A stretch of DNA of 64,000 nucleotides from Cryptomeria japonica (GCF_030272615.1 NW_026728918.1:60001-124000), one strand, 5' to 3'. Positions 1 to 11,880 are shown, numbered from the stretch's first letter. Notes: a model not told the origin generated them from the sequence alone. Made by a program: numbers and translations.

Positions 1-610
1 AAATTCAATAAAAGATAGCACACAAAGAAAATTTTCATTCATAGCTCAAATTGTTCGGTGATTGTTTTCAGTTATGTTGTTTTGCTTGTTTTCTCAGTGA
101 TAAAACTCTTTAGTAGTTAGGATACAGGTGACTGACTCAGAGTGGATGACCGGGTATCACTGACGTAAAGATGACTTGGTGGATACTGCTTAGGACATGT
201 AATGTGCTCTTGTCGATTACCTAAGACTAGGACATTGATCAGTTTCAAGCCATGAGGGTTCCAACGAACCAGGATATCACAAAAGTGACTGAAATATGTA
301 CAAGCGAAAGCAAAGATGCATGAAAGTGGGAATGCCAATGTTACATTGATAGATGGAGTGCTTGAGTAAAAGACGTGCCTGTTTACCAGGTTTTCACCTG
401 CTTCGCAGAGATTCATTTTATTTTTTTTACCAAGGTGTCTGTTTACCAGGTTTTCACCAAGGCATTTTCTCTCTTTTTCCTTTTTTTTTATTTTTTTGAA
501 TTTCTTGAGGACTTTTTCTGATTTTTAGGATTTCTTCGGGACATTTTAGCTAATTTTTAGGATTTTTTTAAGGACTTTTTAGCTATATAGGCTGTTGGAG
601 CAGAGAATAT
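1..610 (-). other. 3' untranslated region of Tat-A
   Basis: This stretch lies downstream of the Tat-A integrase stop. The segment near 385-455 repeats a phrase, read in reverse as an 'aaaacctgg..aacaggc' core, that also occurs about 180 bp after the pol stop of the intact Tat element (29486-29503). No coding potential is evident. A run of T-rich DNA occupies about 415-560. Confidence 0.6.
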
Positions 611-1859
611 TTAGGTGAAGAATTTCTTCTGATGGATGGTGTTGATCGGTTCATGGACCTGTTCTCCTTCCAATGTTGAGAGTTGATAGGCACCAGAGCC
701 AAAAGCTGCAGTAACAATATAGGGACGCAGCCAGTTGTGTTCAAACTTCCCTTTGTTGTCTCGAAACTGTTGATTTTTAGGATTTTCTCTTACAACTAGG
801 TCACCAACCTGAAATTCTCTTTGTCGAAACTTCTTGTTATATCTTCTGGACATTCTCTTTTGACACACTCTGAGATGATCAAATGCCACTCGTCGACGCT
901 CATCCAACAATTCAAGCTCTTGCAATCTAGATATTCTATAGTCTTCATCAGTAATAAGACCTTGCAAAGAAACTCTTAGAGATGGTATTTCCACCTCAAT
1001 AGGTAATACTGCTTCAGACCCATACACCAAAGAAAAGGGTGTAGCCCCAGTAGGCATTTTGATACTTGTTCTATAAGCCCACAATGCAGGATTGAGCTAC
1101 AGATGCCAATCCTTCCCAGATTTGTTCACTGTTCTATGCAAGATAGTCAATAGGTTTTTGTTAGATGCCTCTGCTTGTCCATTACCTTGAGAGTAATATA
1201 GTGATGACCAGTGCTGTTTTATTTTGAATTTCTCACAAAGTTCATTTACATCTTTGTTCTTGAAGTGTCCTCCATTATCAGTTATAATGGATGAAGGTAT
1301 ACCATACCTGCAGATGATATAATTAAGAATAAATAGAGCTACTTGTTTGTCGGTTGCCTTGATGAGTGGAACAGCTTCTACCCACTTAGCGAAGTACTTA
1401 GTGGTAGTGATAATAAATTTGTGTCCATTAGATGATGCAGGATATATTTGGCCAATTAGATCAAACACCCACTATTGAAAGGGTTAGTGTGTCACAAAAG
1501 GTATGAGATCGCTTGCGGGAGCATGGATAAGGTGCCCATGTAGTTGGCACTTTTCACAAGTTTTAGCAAATTTTATAGCTTCTTTCTCCATGTCTGGCTA
1601 GTAGTAGCCAGCCCTTAGTAGTTTTCATGCTAAAGTTAGACTGTTTGAATGGGATCCACAAACACCTTCATGAACCTCAGCTAATGTGCATTGGGACTCC
1701 TTAGTTTCTAGACATCGAAGAAAAGTATTATCTAAACCTCGCTTGAATAGGTCATTAGCAATGATGATGTACCATGACACATTTCGGATTAGGTTCCTTT
1801 TTTTATTTTGGGAAAGATTAGCAGGGACAACTTGGTCACACAGGTAAGAGTAAATGTGG
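611..1859 (-). pseudogene. Tat-A integrase (pol C-terminal part), broken
   Basis: Minus-strand frames give a retroviral-type integrase. Around 1500-1690 is a decayed HHCC zinc region (CEKCQLHG visible). The catalytic core follows, with D in FDLIGQI, D in TDNGGHF and E in QGNGQAEASNK, and the C-terminal part carries WLRPYIV, equivalent to the GPY/F module. The order and spacing match the intact copy at 28263-29324. Stops separate the core (1097-1468) from the C-terminal piece (611-1084) and occur several times in the N-terminal part. The protein would have joined cDNA to the host genome. It is inactive as it stands because the frame is interrupted. Confidence 0.85.
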
Positions 1860-1902
1860 CTATAACGAGTGATGAGTCATTTCCAATAATAGAATAGACC
1901 AT

Positions 1903-2358
1903 CTAGGACTCGGGAGAATCATAGGCAGGATAATGTAACTCTTCCACTAGGAATTCAAAGTGAAAATTAGATTCATGTAGTTGTGGTATAGATGCCAAAG
2001 TGGCCATTGCATCCGCTTCTCTATTTGTTGTTCTAGGGATCCGCTGAAATGATACGAAAGTAAAGTATTTCTTGAGATCATCCACCATTATCTTATAAGG
2101 CATCAGTTTCTCATCTATTTTTTGATATAGGTCATTGATTTGGTTGATAATGAGTTGAGAATCTCCATAGATGTGTAATTCAACAATCTTCCACTCGATG
2201 GTCAGCTTGATCATGTTTACCAAAGCTTCATATTCTGCAATGTTGTTTGTGCAAGGGAAGAGAATCTTGTAAGCTTTCGGAATTGAATATTTTTGAGGAG
2301 TAATAAAAATTATTCTGGCACCAAAACCATGTTGAGTGAAATACCCATCAAAGAACAT
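1903..2358 (-). pseudogene. Tat-A archaeal-type RNase H (aRNH) fragment
   Basis: The 151-aa frame contains the aRNH signature: D in MFFDGYFT, E in AEYEALV, D in YGDSQLI and D in NREADAMA, so all four acidic positions are kept. It aligns with residues 915-1040 of the intact pol at 27573. A second RNase H after the Ty3-type RNase H is typical of the plant Tat lineage. A stop precedes the fragment, so it is no longer fused to RT. Confidence 0.82.
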
Positions 2359-2949
2359 CTTCCATGATTATTGAGTAAGGTGCATGATTGATTCATCTAG
2401 GAATTCTATATGTAGAGGTTGATTGTCTTCAAGTGGAGCATTGGAAAGTTGGTCTACAATAACTTGTCCTTTGATGGCTTTACGTTCCACATATTCAATA
2501 TCAAATTTTGTAAGAACCATGACCCATTTGGCCAATCTCCCTGTAAGCGTTTCTTTACTGAGAAGATATTTGAGTGGATCAATCTTGGCTACCAGCTTAA
2601 TAGAGTGTGCTAACATATAGTGCCTTAATTTTTGTGATTCAAAGACTAATGCCAAGCATGCTTTCTCTATTATAGTGTAGTTCATTTCATAAGACACCAA
2701 TGTTCTACTGATGTAATAGATATCTCGTTCCTTTTTATTATCATCATGTTGTGCCAAAAGTGCCCCCAGTGAAGTATCTGTAGCAGATATGTATAAAATC
2801 AATGGCTTACCTTGAATCTGTGTCATTAATATGGGTGGATTAGAAATATATTCTTTGATTTGTTTTAAATGTTGTTCACAATCTTTATCCCAATTGTATT
2901 GGACTCCTTTCTGTAATACCTTTATGAAGGGTTGAGCTTTGTCTGCTAG
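2359..2949 (-). pseudogene. Tat-A Ty3-type RNase H fragment
   Basis: The frame 2368-2826 carries LYISATDTSLGALLAQ, ISRTLVSYEMNYTIIEKACLAL, LRHYML and the KWVMVLTKFDIEYVERKAIKGQ tail of the Ty3/gypsy RNase H. Unlike the intact element (SATST at the same place), this older copy still has an aspartate in the first motif (SATDT). Stops separate it from RT on one side and from aRNH on the other. Confidence 0.82.
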
Positions 2950-4083
2950 CTAAGATATCAAATGCCTTATTGACTGAAGACGGTCCTGTAAACTTCTCAT
3001 TTGACTGATATTCTTGGGCGGAGGCATTTCCATTATAGCTTGGACCTTTTCAGGGTCAACCTCAATTCCTTTTTTTGAAATTATATAACCAAGCAATTTT
3101 CCTAATGTCACCCCAAATGCATAGAATCTTTCCATACTATCTAGTATGAGGCCTAGTTCTTGAATATGCGTAGATCTCTTCATGGTTTTTACTAGGGTGT
3201 CATCAACATAATCTTCCATTTTTTTATGCATCATATCATGGAAGATAGTGGTTACCACTCTTTGGTAAGTTGCTCCTGCGTTCTTTAGCCCAAACGGCAT
3301 AACATTCTAGCAGAAGATTCCCCATACACACATGAAAGCTATCTTTTCTTGATCTTCAAGCGCTATCTTGATCTGATTGTAACTAGAGAATCCATCCATT
3401 AATGAATACATCTCATATCCAACAGTCATATCTACTATCATGTGAATGTTGGGCAATGGAAAGTCGTCTTTCGGACATGCTTTGTTGAGATCCATAAAGT
3501 CTGTGCAAACTCTAATGGATTTATCTTCCTTTGATACAAGTACTATGTTTGATATCCATTCTAGGTAGTCAATAGCTTTGATAAATCCAGCTTTTAGTAA
3601 TTTCTCTAATTCAGCTTTGACTAGCAGTGCCACATGAGGATGAATCTTATAGAGTTTTTGCTTGATTGGTTTAACTCCTAGTGTAATAGAGAGATGATAC
3701 ATGATGAGATCAAGATCTAGTCCTAGCATATCTAAGTATGTCCATGCAAAGTTGATCTTCTTTTCTAAAAAAAGGTTGCTGAAATCTTTTAACTCTAGTG
3801 ATTGAGCTAAATGAATGATGTGTGGTGTCTCTTGACTCCCAATGTTCACTGGCTGAGTTGGCTTGATCAATATGGAAGATCTCTCCTGGAAGTGACTTGG
3901 CAGTATATCAAGTATCTCACCTTCAGGCGCCTCAGAGAGGTTTTCACCTTTAGGTACGTCCTTTATTTTCTCTTTTTTAGATTCTGACACCACCATAATG
4001 TGGTTTTCTCCATCAGGTCTTATTTTTATTTTTCTTATTTTTGTGACTAAGATACTTGATATCTGTTTCAGTCGTGTTTTCAC
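2950..4083 (-). pseudogene. Tat-A reverse transcriptase, broken
   Basis: Two minus-strand frames (3307-4083 and 2950-3300) together cover the RT: the GENLSEAPEGE pre-RT segment, TDFMDLNKACPKDDFPLPNI, LMDGFSSYNQIKIA, MPFGLKNAGATYQR and the polymerase box YVDD. A stop lies at 3304-3306 between WGIFC and MPFGL, exactly inside the FTCxWGxxxWNVMPFG motif. The segment after YVDD lacks about 10 residues present in the intact copy, so there is also a small deletion. The gene is non-functional. Confidence 0.88.
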
Positions 4084-5268
4084 TTTGTTCCCTGGTGGAA
4101 GAGTTCATGGGTTCAACTGCATTGAGATAATAGGCTAATGTATAGTCATTGGAAAAAGTAGATACATTCAAGGGTTGGTTATAAAGAGTACAATCAATCA
4201 GTTCAGGATGTATTAAGGATAAGGTTGGAACAAGCTCAAGGGAGTTCATGGTACTATCATCATGGCTTCGGACCGACCAGTCAAGTTTCAAAAGACTACC
4301 TTGCATATGTGTCTTGAGACCAGGAAGAGTTACGACACAATTATCGAAATTCATGTTAGTATCTATTGGACCTAATCCAACCGACTGACTTCTAGCATCG
4401 TCGCCTACTTCAGACTGGCCTACATACCGTGGTGTGATAGTAAAAGGATCAGCAGACAGTATCTCAACATTCATGACGGAGTAGTCATAATGTGTTATTG
4501 AATAGTTGTTGTTATAAATAGAGCTCCTGTCTGAGGCATCAGAGTCATAGGATGAAGTTTCTGACTCATCTTCAAGTGGCTTAGTAAAAGTATATATAGT
4601 ATCAATACCCACATCTTTGATGGTGCATGTTCCTTCATGATTTGGTTCATTGATTACTTATATTTGACACACTTGTGGACATAACCTTGATGGTTCTATT
4701 AATCCCTATCATTTGTTCCATTCAGATTCCTCTAGACTGATGACTGGTTCTGTTTCTGTAGCTTCTAATTCTTCTTTTTTAGTTTCGTACCTGATTTGTC
4801 TTATCTCATAAGAGGGAGAGTTGGTAGGTGAATAAATTGCTTGTGTTCATTCTTCCTCCAGCTGTTGTTCATAGTCTTCTCATCTTTTTAGTCTGATTTC
4901 TTCCATTTCCCTTTGCATTCTTACTTACGTATCAGCTTTTGTGCATCATCTGTGATATCACTAGATTCTTCAGGGGTTTCTGTAGTAGATGTATCTGAGA
5001 GATGGTTCGGACCCCATTCATACTCATTTGAATCAGTTTCTAAATCATCTACTTGTTGTATGCCAGTATATGTGACTGGAACTTTCAGTGGTGCAAACAA
5101 TTCTCTGATTCTGTATACTTCGTCTCTCATATCCTCTGGGACTTCTACTTCTTGTGGTATTATAGTTGATATAATTAGAACTTGATTACCATCTGTTTCC
5201 TCTCTCTAGGTTGGCAATCCTTCTTGTTTATCACTGCACTCTTCCTGGGTTTGTTGGGTATTAATTTC
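4084..5268 (-). pseudogene. Tat-A linker between G-patch and RT, heavily decayed
   Basis: This interval corresponds by position to the 375-residue linker between the G-patch and RT in the intact pol. Short frames retain a tract of the form 'DS(N/H)EWG' (near 5020-5040), acidic blocks, and SLIHPELIDC (near 4200), matching IIHPELIEW in the intact element. Multiple stops occur and no enzymatic domain is known or seen here. Confidence 0.6.
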
Positions 5269-5660
5269 TTATGTTGTTAAAGGTAGTACCTTTTTCTTCC
5301 ACTTAAGTTGATGGTGGGAAGTGTGCTTTTGATATGATGACTTTGTTGGATCATATCCCAGTCCATCTTTATCATTGGCAGACTTAGTTTGTAATTGAAT
5401 AGGTTCAACAATACCTTTTTGACGCTTGCCTAGAGGACTGGTACCTGAATATCCCATGCGTTGAAGCATCTTATAGCCTGGACCATATTGTTTCAGGGAA
5501 ATCTCACAATGTCGTATTTCTTTGTTTGCACTGTCCAGTACCTCTCTATGAGCAGAAGAGGTCTTAAGCAGTTCCAAAATGGAGATTTGAGCATTGGTTC
5601 TCTTCAATTGTTTGACAATACTATAGCCAGGAGAAGATGATAAAGCCAGCTATTTTGATT
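5269..5660 (-). pseudogene. Tat-A pro remnant fused to a G-patch domain; protease core deleted
   Basis: The frame reads NAQISILELLKTS..HREVLDSA, which matches the region just before the protease in the intact copy. It then jumps straight to YGPGYKMLQRMGY..PLGKRQKGIVEPI, a recognisable G-patch (glycine-rich nucleic-acid-binding motif). About 230 residues present in the intact element, including the aspartic protease DNG and LLLGRPW motifs, are missing, yet the reading frame stays open across the join. The G-patch here is better preserved than in the young element. Confidence 0.75.
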
Positions 5661-7395
5661 TGGCCATGATTGTGTATGTTTGTTTATTTGGTATATTTGA
5701 TCTTGTTTGATCGAAAGTTGAGGAAAAAGCTCCCGGGAGATTAATCTTCCTTTGAGTGTGAGTCATAGCATTAGCAGTTTGAGCTTGACTTTGGTGATCC
5801 TGGATTATGATCATATTGCAATATTCAGGTTGAGTAGATTCAATCATGTTGATCACATTATCATTGTTAGTGTAGGTATAATTGACTCTAGCTCCTCCAT
5901 TGGATTTTTAGGAATCTCCTTGTTCATAAGTCGGTAAGGGATCTTTAAAGGCCTTATGATCAGCATTAGTCGCATCATTTCCAACAATGATCTTGCCTGC
6001 ATCAATGAGATCTTGGATTTCATGTCAGAGTTTCATGCAGTTGTTTATGTTATGTCCCTTGTTCCGATGGTAGTCACAGTATTCATTTTCTCTCCACCAT
6101 TTGGGTCTAATTTTTGGGTCATATGGTCTAGAATTGTCTGGCAATGTTATCAAATTATTTGCCAATAAAGTTTTAAAAGCTGATTCATATGATTCATTTA
6201 GAGGAGTAAAATCACGCTTAGGTTTTGAAAGCCAAGGCTTTTCTTTAAACTATTCTCTTGCTTTCTTTGGAGGATTTTCTATCGCAGTTTCAAGTGCCTT
6301 GAGTGCTTGTGTGCCATTGGCCAAGTTAAATATTGTGGATTTTGTTTTTGCTTGGATAGTATCTACCACTCCATCACTAACAATGTTCATGTTGTTATCT
6401 TTGTCATATTCCCAGTACTTCCTCTTTTCTTTAGAACTATATCCTTGCGATGTTTCTTTCCAAAGTGATATATCTCCCTTTTTTATAAGCACATATTCCA
6501 TTCTGAGCGCGTTATATACCATTTTGTTGAATGAAGGATGTACTTGCATATGGACACTATACTTCAATTCAGGGATTAAGTTGTTGACAAAGATATCCAT
6601 TTTCTCAAGGTCTGGGATAGTCTCTGAATATCTAGAGAACATCTTTCTCCATCGTTGGAGAAAAGTGAGAAAGGGTTCTTCTCTTTTTTGTTTGGTATTG
6701 CAAAGTTCTATCATAGTGACTGGGTGATGAATGTTGTAGGAGTATTGTTGTAGGATTAGTTGGATTAATTCTTCGAAAGTTTTTATTCCCATGGGTATAC
6801 TTGAGAACCATTCCATAGCTTTCCCCCTTAAACTTCTCGAGAAAAGGCGCATGAGATACGTTTAGTTGTGAATGAACTCCATACATAAAGCACAAAATTC
6901 TCTGATATGATCTTGGGGGTCCGTATTCTCATCATATTTGTCAAACTAAAGCATTTCTACCCTTGAGGGAAAGGGAGGCATGTAAAGGTTTTTATCAAAT
7001 GGGAATGGGCATATTGTGTCTAGAGAATATTGTTTTGGTGTTTTATCTTTGTTTTTTAGTTTTGTGACCTCAGTTTGTAATATTTGCATTTGTTTGTTTA
7101 TCTTTCCCCATGGTGTCTCTTCCTCTTTAGTGACAAGGGCCTCCACATTATAACTAATAGGGAATTTGGCGCCTTGCTTTGCTAATTCTAGCAAATAGTT
7201 TTCTTTTTCCTTAGCCATGATGACCTTCATCATTTTTCAAAATTCTTTATCATTCTGACATTTATGTATTTCGGCCTCGTGAGGCTCAGGAAGCTCAGAT
7301 TCAGTTGATGAGGAATCATTGTTAGTGGCATGATTGCAGAAGTTGTCGTGAGTGTCTCGTTTACTAGCTTCTATTTCTTATCTTTCCCTAGACAT
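5661..7395 (-). pseudogene. Tat-A gag, broken
   Basis: The probable start is at 7395 (the MSRER start seen in the duplicate copy at 12920). Fragments on the minus strand give the N-terminal acidic region, KQYSLDTICPFPFDKNLYM, RSLRGKAMEWFSSIPMGIKTFEELIQ, LCNTKQKREE and FLQRWRKM, all matching the intact Gag. A decayed knuckle, CDYHRNKGHNINNC, lies at about 6038-6078. At least three frame changes occur. Gag would package the element RNA in cytoplasmic particles. The part from 6355 upward is duplicated at 11881-12920. Confidence 0.82.
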
Positions 7396-9587
7396 GGTGG
7401 GAGAGAGGGGCCGAGAAAAGATTGGTAGATCATTAATTGGTATTTGTGACGAGGATGGTTTATTTGGAAAGAGATTTTCTACAAAGAATGGATTGTCGTT
7501 TGATGAAAAGGGTGTTTTTTTCTGTTTGTTTTGCTGTGAGAGTTTCTGGTTTGAACAGGCATTTGTAACCAATGGGACCGAGAGCTAAATGTGTTGCAGA
7601 AGTCAAGATCAAATTGTAGCTAGTAGTTCGTTTAACGTAGTGATTGAGAGAAGTTACTAAGATTCGGTCTGGTTTCAAGAATGATCTATCCTATGTAAGA
7701 TGTTATCTAAGTTAACTTAGGTTTGATAAGATGTTGTTTGAACTAGCTTAAAGATGATCAAAAAAATCATGCCACACAATGGCAGGGGTACACTATCAAG
7801 GTTGTTTATGCTCAGGAGGATGATAACCAGTTTTAGGCTTGTTGTAGACTGTTTTAGGTAGGTTTGACTGTTCTAAGACTGTACAACAATATAGCAGCTT
7901 TAGGATAATAAGAGTTTTGTTTCATACGAGTTGCTCCCTAGTACGGTACGACACATGGGCATGTCCCGAATGACAAAGGATTCAGTGTAGTTTTGTCTCG
8001 TATGACATAGGATTTAGCTTTAAATGACAGACTTCTGGGTTTTGTACGACAGAGGATTGAGCTCGGACGACAAATTAGCAGACTCGTACAACATAGGATA
8101 TGGTGCAGGACGACAATTGATTAGGTTCGTACAACTGTTAACAAGACAGAGACAAAAATTTTGAGTTTTTCAATAACTCAGTATGACCAATTCTGAGATG
8201 GACTGATTTTGACCAGGATAGAGTAGTTTTGGACAAATTTTCAACTTAGGGTAGACTAGTTCTGACACGAACAGATTTTATCACTGAGTTGTTGATTTGT
8301 TTTCTCCAGTTTTAGTATTCTAGTTTTAGTTTGAGGGATGAAAACACAGAAAACACGCAGTATGAATAGTAACTCCAATCACAACATGCAAACCCTATGG
8401 AAGTTGGCTTAGAGAAAAAAACCTTTGCTTGCTGACTTAGGTACACACCCAATAGCTAATCAGAATATGACTATTGAGTCTCACACAATGGATTCTCAAC
8501 GGTGTATTAACTGACTCCAAATGCTAATGGGGGCACGATATGGCAAGTGTCTTGAGAGAGTTACTATCTCTCTTGCAGAAAGATTATCAACCTTTCGGAG
8601 GTGAATCGGGTAGCTTCTAATTTTAATTGGATCTAGTAAGGGTTCCATTCGGTGCATCGAGGTATAAACTCAATTAAGAGGTCTCCCAGCCTTTAAAACC
8701 AAGGTTCAATATACCTGAAGGTACTGAGGAGAGCTATTCCTGAGCATTGTCATTGACTTGATTTTCATCAAATCACGTTTATTTTATAGTGAGATGGAGT
8801 ACTTGCCATTTAGCCGTTCCCACTTAGGTCGTTCCGCTCACACCGGCCATAAAGGATTTAAGAGTTTTTAAGCTCCTCGAGAGGGCAAGCTTGCTAAAGA
8901 TATACAAATCTCAAACAAAGAAAATGCCTCAAGGGTCTGGATTTTCGATTGTCTAAAAAGACAAGAGCATACTCTCCTACCTCTTGGAATTTACTTAAAA
9001 CACGAAATACAAATTTGTTCTTTAACTAGATAGCAAGTTAGGTGCCTAAAAAATGAATTTAAAGAATACACGATGTTTGGTTGATTCTCTTTAGGCAACC
9101 TGTAAAAACAATGTATTAGTAGTCATGTTGTTTTCATTCTTTGATAGGTGTATGTTTGATTGATAAATTCTTTGACAAGCGTCCTACAAGAAACTGGTTA
9201 GGCTGTGAAAATATCAGGCAGATAGAAGACGATTCAGGGTTAGCGTCAGTATCATCAAAATTTGACAGAAGACCTGAAAAGTGAAACTTTCTTTAACCCA
9301 AAAGAATACAGAATCGTATGACAATTATCATAGAATGAAATGACAAAAGACTTTTATCATACGAGTCAGAACTAAGCATAGGACGACAGAAGATAAAACC
9401 AGATAATCAGAACAGCATGTCGTACGACAAGTAACAGGCTTCAATATAATGTTGTACGATAAATAACATGCTTCAATATAATTTTGTATGATGCAGTGAT
9501 ACTATTTGTATGATATTTCGCAGAGATTGTACGGACGAAACCTACGAGATTAAAAAAATGATTTTGAGGCCGAAAAAATAGTTTCCT
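7396..9587 (-). other. Tat-A 5' leader with a GTACGAC-type repeat array
   Basis: This is the untranslated leader between PBS and gag on the minus strand. No significant open frame exists. It is studded with variants of a short CpG-containing motif (tcgtacgaca, tcgtatgaca, tcgtacaaca), often followed by taggat or gaggat, concentrated at about 7930-8150 and 9300-9530. A second degenerate motif (gactagttctgac and variants) fills about 8190-8270. The leader is repeated at 12921-15153. Confidence 0.7.
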
Positions 9588-9605
9588 GCCCCATGGTGGG
9601 TGCCA
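9588..9605 (-). promoter_or_regulatory. Tat-A primer-binding site
   Basis: On the minus strand the sequence is TGGCACCCACCATGGGGC, starting 4 nt after the LTR end. The TGG start, the position, and the resemblance to the TGGCGCCCACCGTGGGGC PBS seen in many plant gypsy elements support the call. I cannot name the tRNA with certainty. Confidence 0.75.
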
Positions 9606-9609
9606 AAAA

Positions 9610-10711
9610 TGTGTGTGTGAAAAGTGGACCTGTAACTGTATCTGGAATACACAACACTTCAATTAAGTCATTAGATGCATGGTTAGTAAATCAATAATCA
9701 ATAAATAATAAACCATTACAAATCGACCCATTGCCTTCTAGTAGATGCGAGTTTAGATTGCTCTTAGATTGCTAAGCTATCCAGTGACTTGAGAACACCT
9801 AAACGAAGGATTTTTAAATCTATATGAGCATGAATATGAGCTAAATGGATGCAAGATTTAAGCTAGATATGCAAGATTAATCTAACATGATTTAAGCCAT
9901 ATATGAATATTTAAGCTAAATGATTTAATGAATATAAAATAACTAATATGCAATATCTCAATGCAAATTCTCAATGAACCTAGAGCAAAAACAACATAAT
10001 AGCAATATATTCTCCAGGATTTTTGAATGAGAGATGAGAGCCTGAATTTATAGAAAATTCAAAAAGAAACCAAAGACTAAGACGAAATGACAATGAGCGG
10101 TCAAGATTTTCCAAGAGGAAGCACAATCCAAGTGAATTGATGTGATTGGATGCTTTTCTCTGTTTTAAAGGAAATTGAACTAAAATTAAGATAAAATCAA
10201 GAAAAAACTGATTTATTCTCTATTTCATTGAATTTTAATATTTAATTGTTTTAATTGCTTTCTTTGAGATTATTTATCAATTTTTAATTTGTTTTTAAAG
10301 ATTATCTCCAATTGATTTCTTTTCTCAAATTTTTAATTCTTTTATTTGTCAACTAATTCCTTTTTTGATTTGTTTCCTTTTTTGAAGATTTGTGCTCATA
10401 ATTTCCAATTCCTCTTTCTTGATTTGTTTCCCTTTTTGAAGATTTATGGCAAATTGATTTATTTAATTAAATATGCTAGGATATTTAATAAAATAAATAA
10501 GATAATTGTTTAAAATAATTTACTTGGAATGATTTAATTAATTAAATAAATATTTAATTAATATTGGTTGATTAATTTTGCCATGTGACATTTGATGATT
10601 AAAGAATTAATTGTGTGCTCAAGATTTATTTAATTGCCTTTGGTTAGGACCTTGGTGACATTGTCGAGATTAGGGACCCATGGTTTAGATGACCATTTTT
10701 AGGGTATCACA
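9610..10711 (-). repeat. Tat-A 5' LTR (1102 bp)
   Basis: On the minus strand it begins TGTGATACCCT and ends CACACACA, next to the PBS. The duplicate at 15176-16277 has exactly the same length. A TATA-like box (CTATAAAT on minus, 10046-10053) lies in a plausible promoter position. Copia sequence begins immediately at 10712. Confidence 0.85.
10046..10053 (-). promoter_or_regulatory. TATA box of Tat-A LTR
   Basis: The minus strand reads CTATAAAT within the LTR, and the same box is kept in the duplicate LTR near 15612-15619. It would set the transcription start (U3/R border) of Tat-A. Confidence 0.5.
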
Positions 10712-11880
10712 CTTAGGTGGAAGGAATAGATTTTGAAGAAAAATTTTCTCTGGTAGAAAGGATGGAAGCTATACGTATGTTTCCTGTATTTTATTCTTAC
10801 AAGAACTTTAGATTTTATCAAATGGATGTCAAGATACCATTTTTGAATGGAGATCTAGAAGAAGAGGTATACATTGAGAAAACGGATGGGTTTATACTAA
10901 TAGAAGATTTAGATATGGTGTGAAGACTGAAGAAATCATTGTATGGGCTCAAATAGGTTTCCAAGGTTTGGTATGAAGATTAGATAGGTATTTTCTATGA
11001 TATAATTTTAGGAAAGGTACAATAGATAGTAATCTTTATTTCAAGATTGATGGAGATAAGTTATTGATTGTTATAGTTTATGTTGACGACATTATATTCA
11101 AAGGAAATGATAGCTTATGTAAATATTTTTCTAAAGAGATGCAAAAAGAGTTTGAAATGTCAATGATTGGTGAGTTATCTTTCTTTCTTGGAGACTTAGT
11201 TTCCATATAGACTGATAGAAGATCTGGATATGGTGTGTAGACTGAAGAAATCATTGTATGGGCTCAAACAGGTTTCCAAGGTTTCGTATGCAAGATTATA
11301 CAGGTATTTGCTATGACAAAATTTATGGAAAGGTACAATAGATAGGAATATTTATTTCAATATTGATGGAGATAAGTTATTGATTGTTATAGTTTATGTT
11401 GATGACATTATATTCAAAGGAAATGATAGCTTATGTAAAGATTTTTCTAAAGAGATGCAAAAATATTTTGAAATGTCAATGATTAGTGAGTTATCTTTCT
11501 TTCTTGGATTACAAGTTATTTAATCAAAAACTGAAATTTTAATCTCACAAAGAAAGTATGTGAAATAATTGTTGAAGAAATTTGAGTTTGATGGTTTTAA
11601 ACCTATTACAACTCCTTTGACCATTGGTTGCAAGATGAGAAAAGATGATGAAACTCTGGAGATTAATTAGAAGTACAGATCAATGATTGCTAGATTATTG
11701 TATTTGGTAGCATCTAGATCAGATATCGTGCAACTTATATGTTTGGCAGCTAGGTTTTAGGTAAATCCGAAGGTTACACATGAGCAAGTTGTGAAAAGAA
11801 TTTTTGGATATTTGAAAGGTACTGTAGATTTTAGACTCTGGTATAAAAAAGGTAGAGATTTCATGTTAAAAGTTTATACT
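10712..11880 (+). pseudogene. Ty1/copia RT-RNase H fragment, unit 1
   Basis: Copia RT begins mid-motif, right after the Tat-A LTR (VEGIDFEEKFSLVERMEAIRM). FYQMDVKIPFLNGDLEEEVYIE and VYVDDIIFKGND follow, then a deletion junction at about 11195-11205 leads into DLVSI. From about 11213 the RT restarts (EDLDMV..., KKSLYGLK), passes VYVDD again and ends in RNase H at KVYTD (11880), where the unit 2 gag fragment begins. Many stops and frameshifts make it non-functional. The original element was inserted on the + strand. Confidence 0.85.

Larger units (their letters stand above)
1..10711 (-). mobile_element. Tat-A: degenerate Ty3/gypsy (Tat-type) retrotransposon, 3' end outside window
   Basis: Read on the minus strand, the order is 5' LTR (9610-10711), PBS, leader, gag, G-patch, RT, RNase H, archaeal-type RNase H, integrase, then 3' untranslated DNA running off the left edge. 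The proteins match those of the complete element at 17523-33482 domain by domain, but the LTR is different, so it is a separate family of the same lineage. Every coding domain is broken by stops or frameshifts and the protease is missing. The element lies inside a + strand copia RT gene: the copia sequence resumes at 10712 with cttag, the likely right-hand target duplication. Its 3' LTR and left target duplication are not in the window. Confidence 0.88.
6355..11880. repeat. Tandem duplication unit 1 (5526 bp)
   Basis: This unit contains the Tat-A gag 5' two-thirds, leader, 5' LTR and a copia fragment, and it recurs in the same order and orientation from 11881. The join at 11880/11881 switches abruptly from copia RNase H ('gtttatact') into the middle of gag ('gatagtatct'). 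The trinucleotide gat is shared by both parents at the join. Unit 1 lacks about 470 bp of copia RT-RNase H that unit 2 keeps (16759-17229). Divergence between units is a few per cent by eye, clearly more than between the Tat-B LTRs. Confidence 0.88.

Noticed and set aside
9441-9662. 73-aa frame repeated at 15007-15228
   Set aside because: It covers the PBS and LTR border of Tat-A and its duplicate; similarity between the two is due to DNA duplication.
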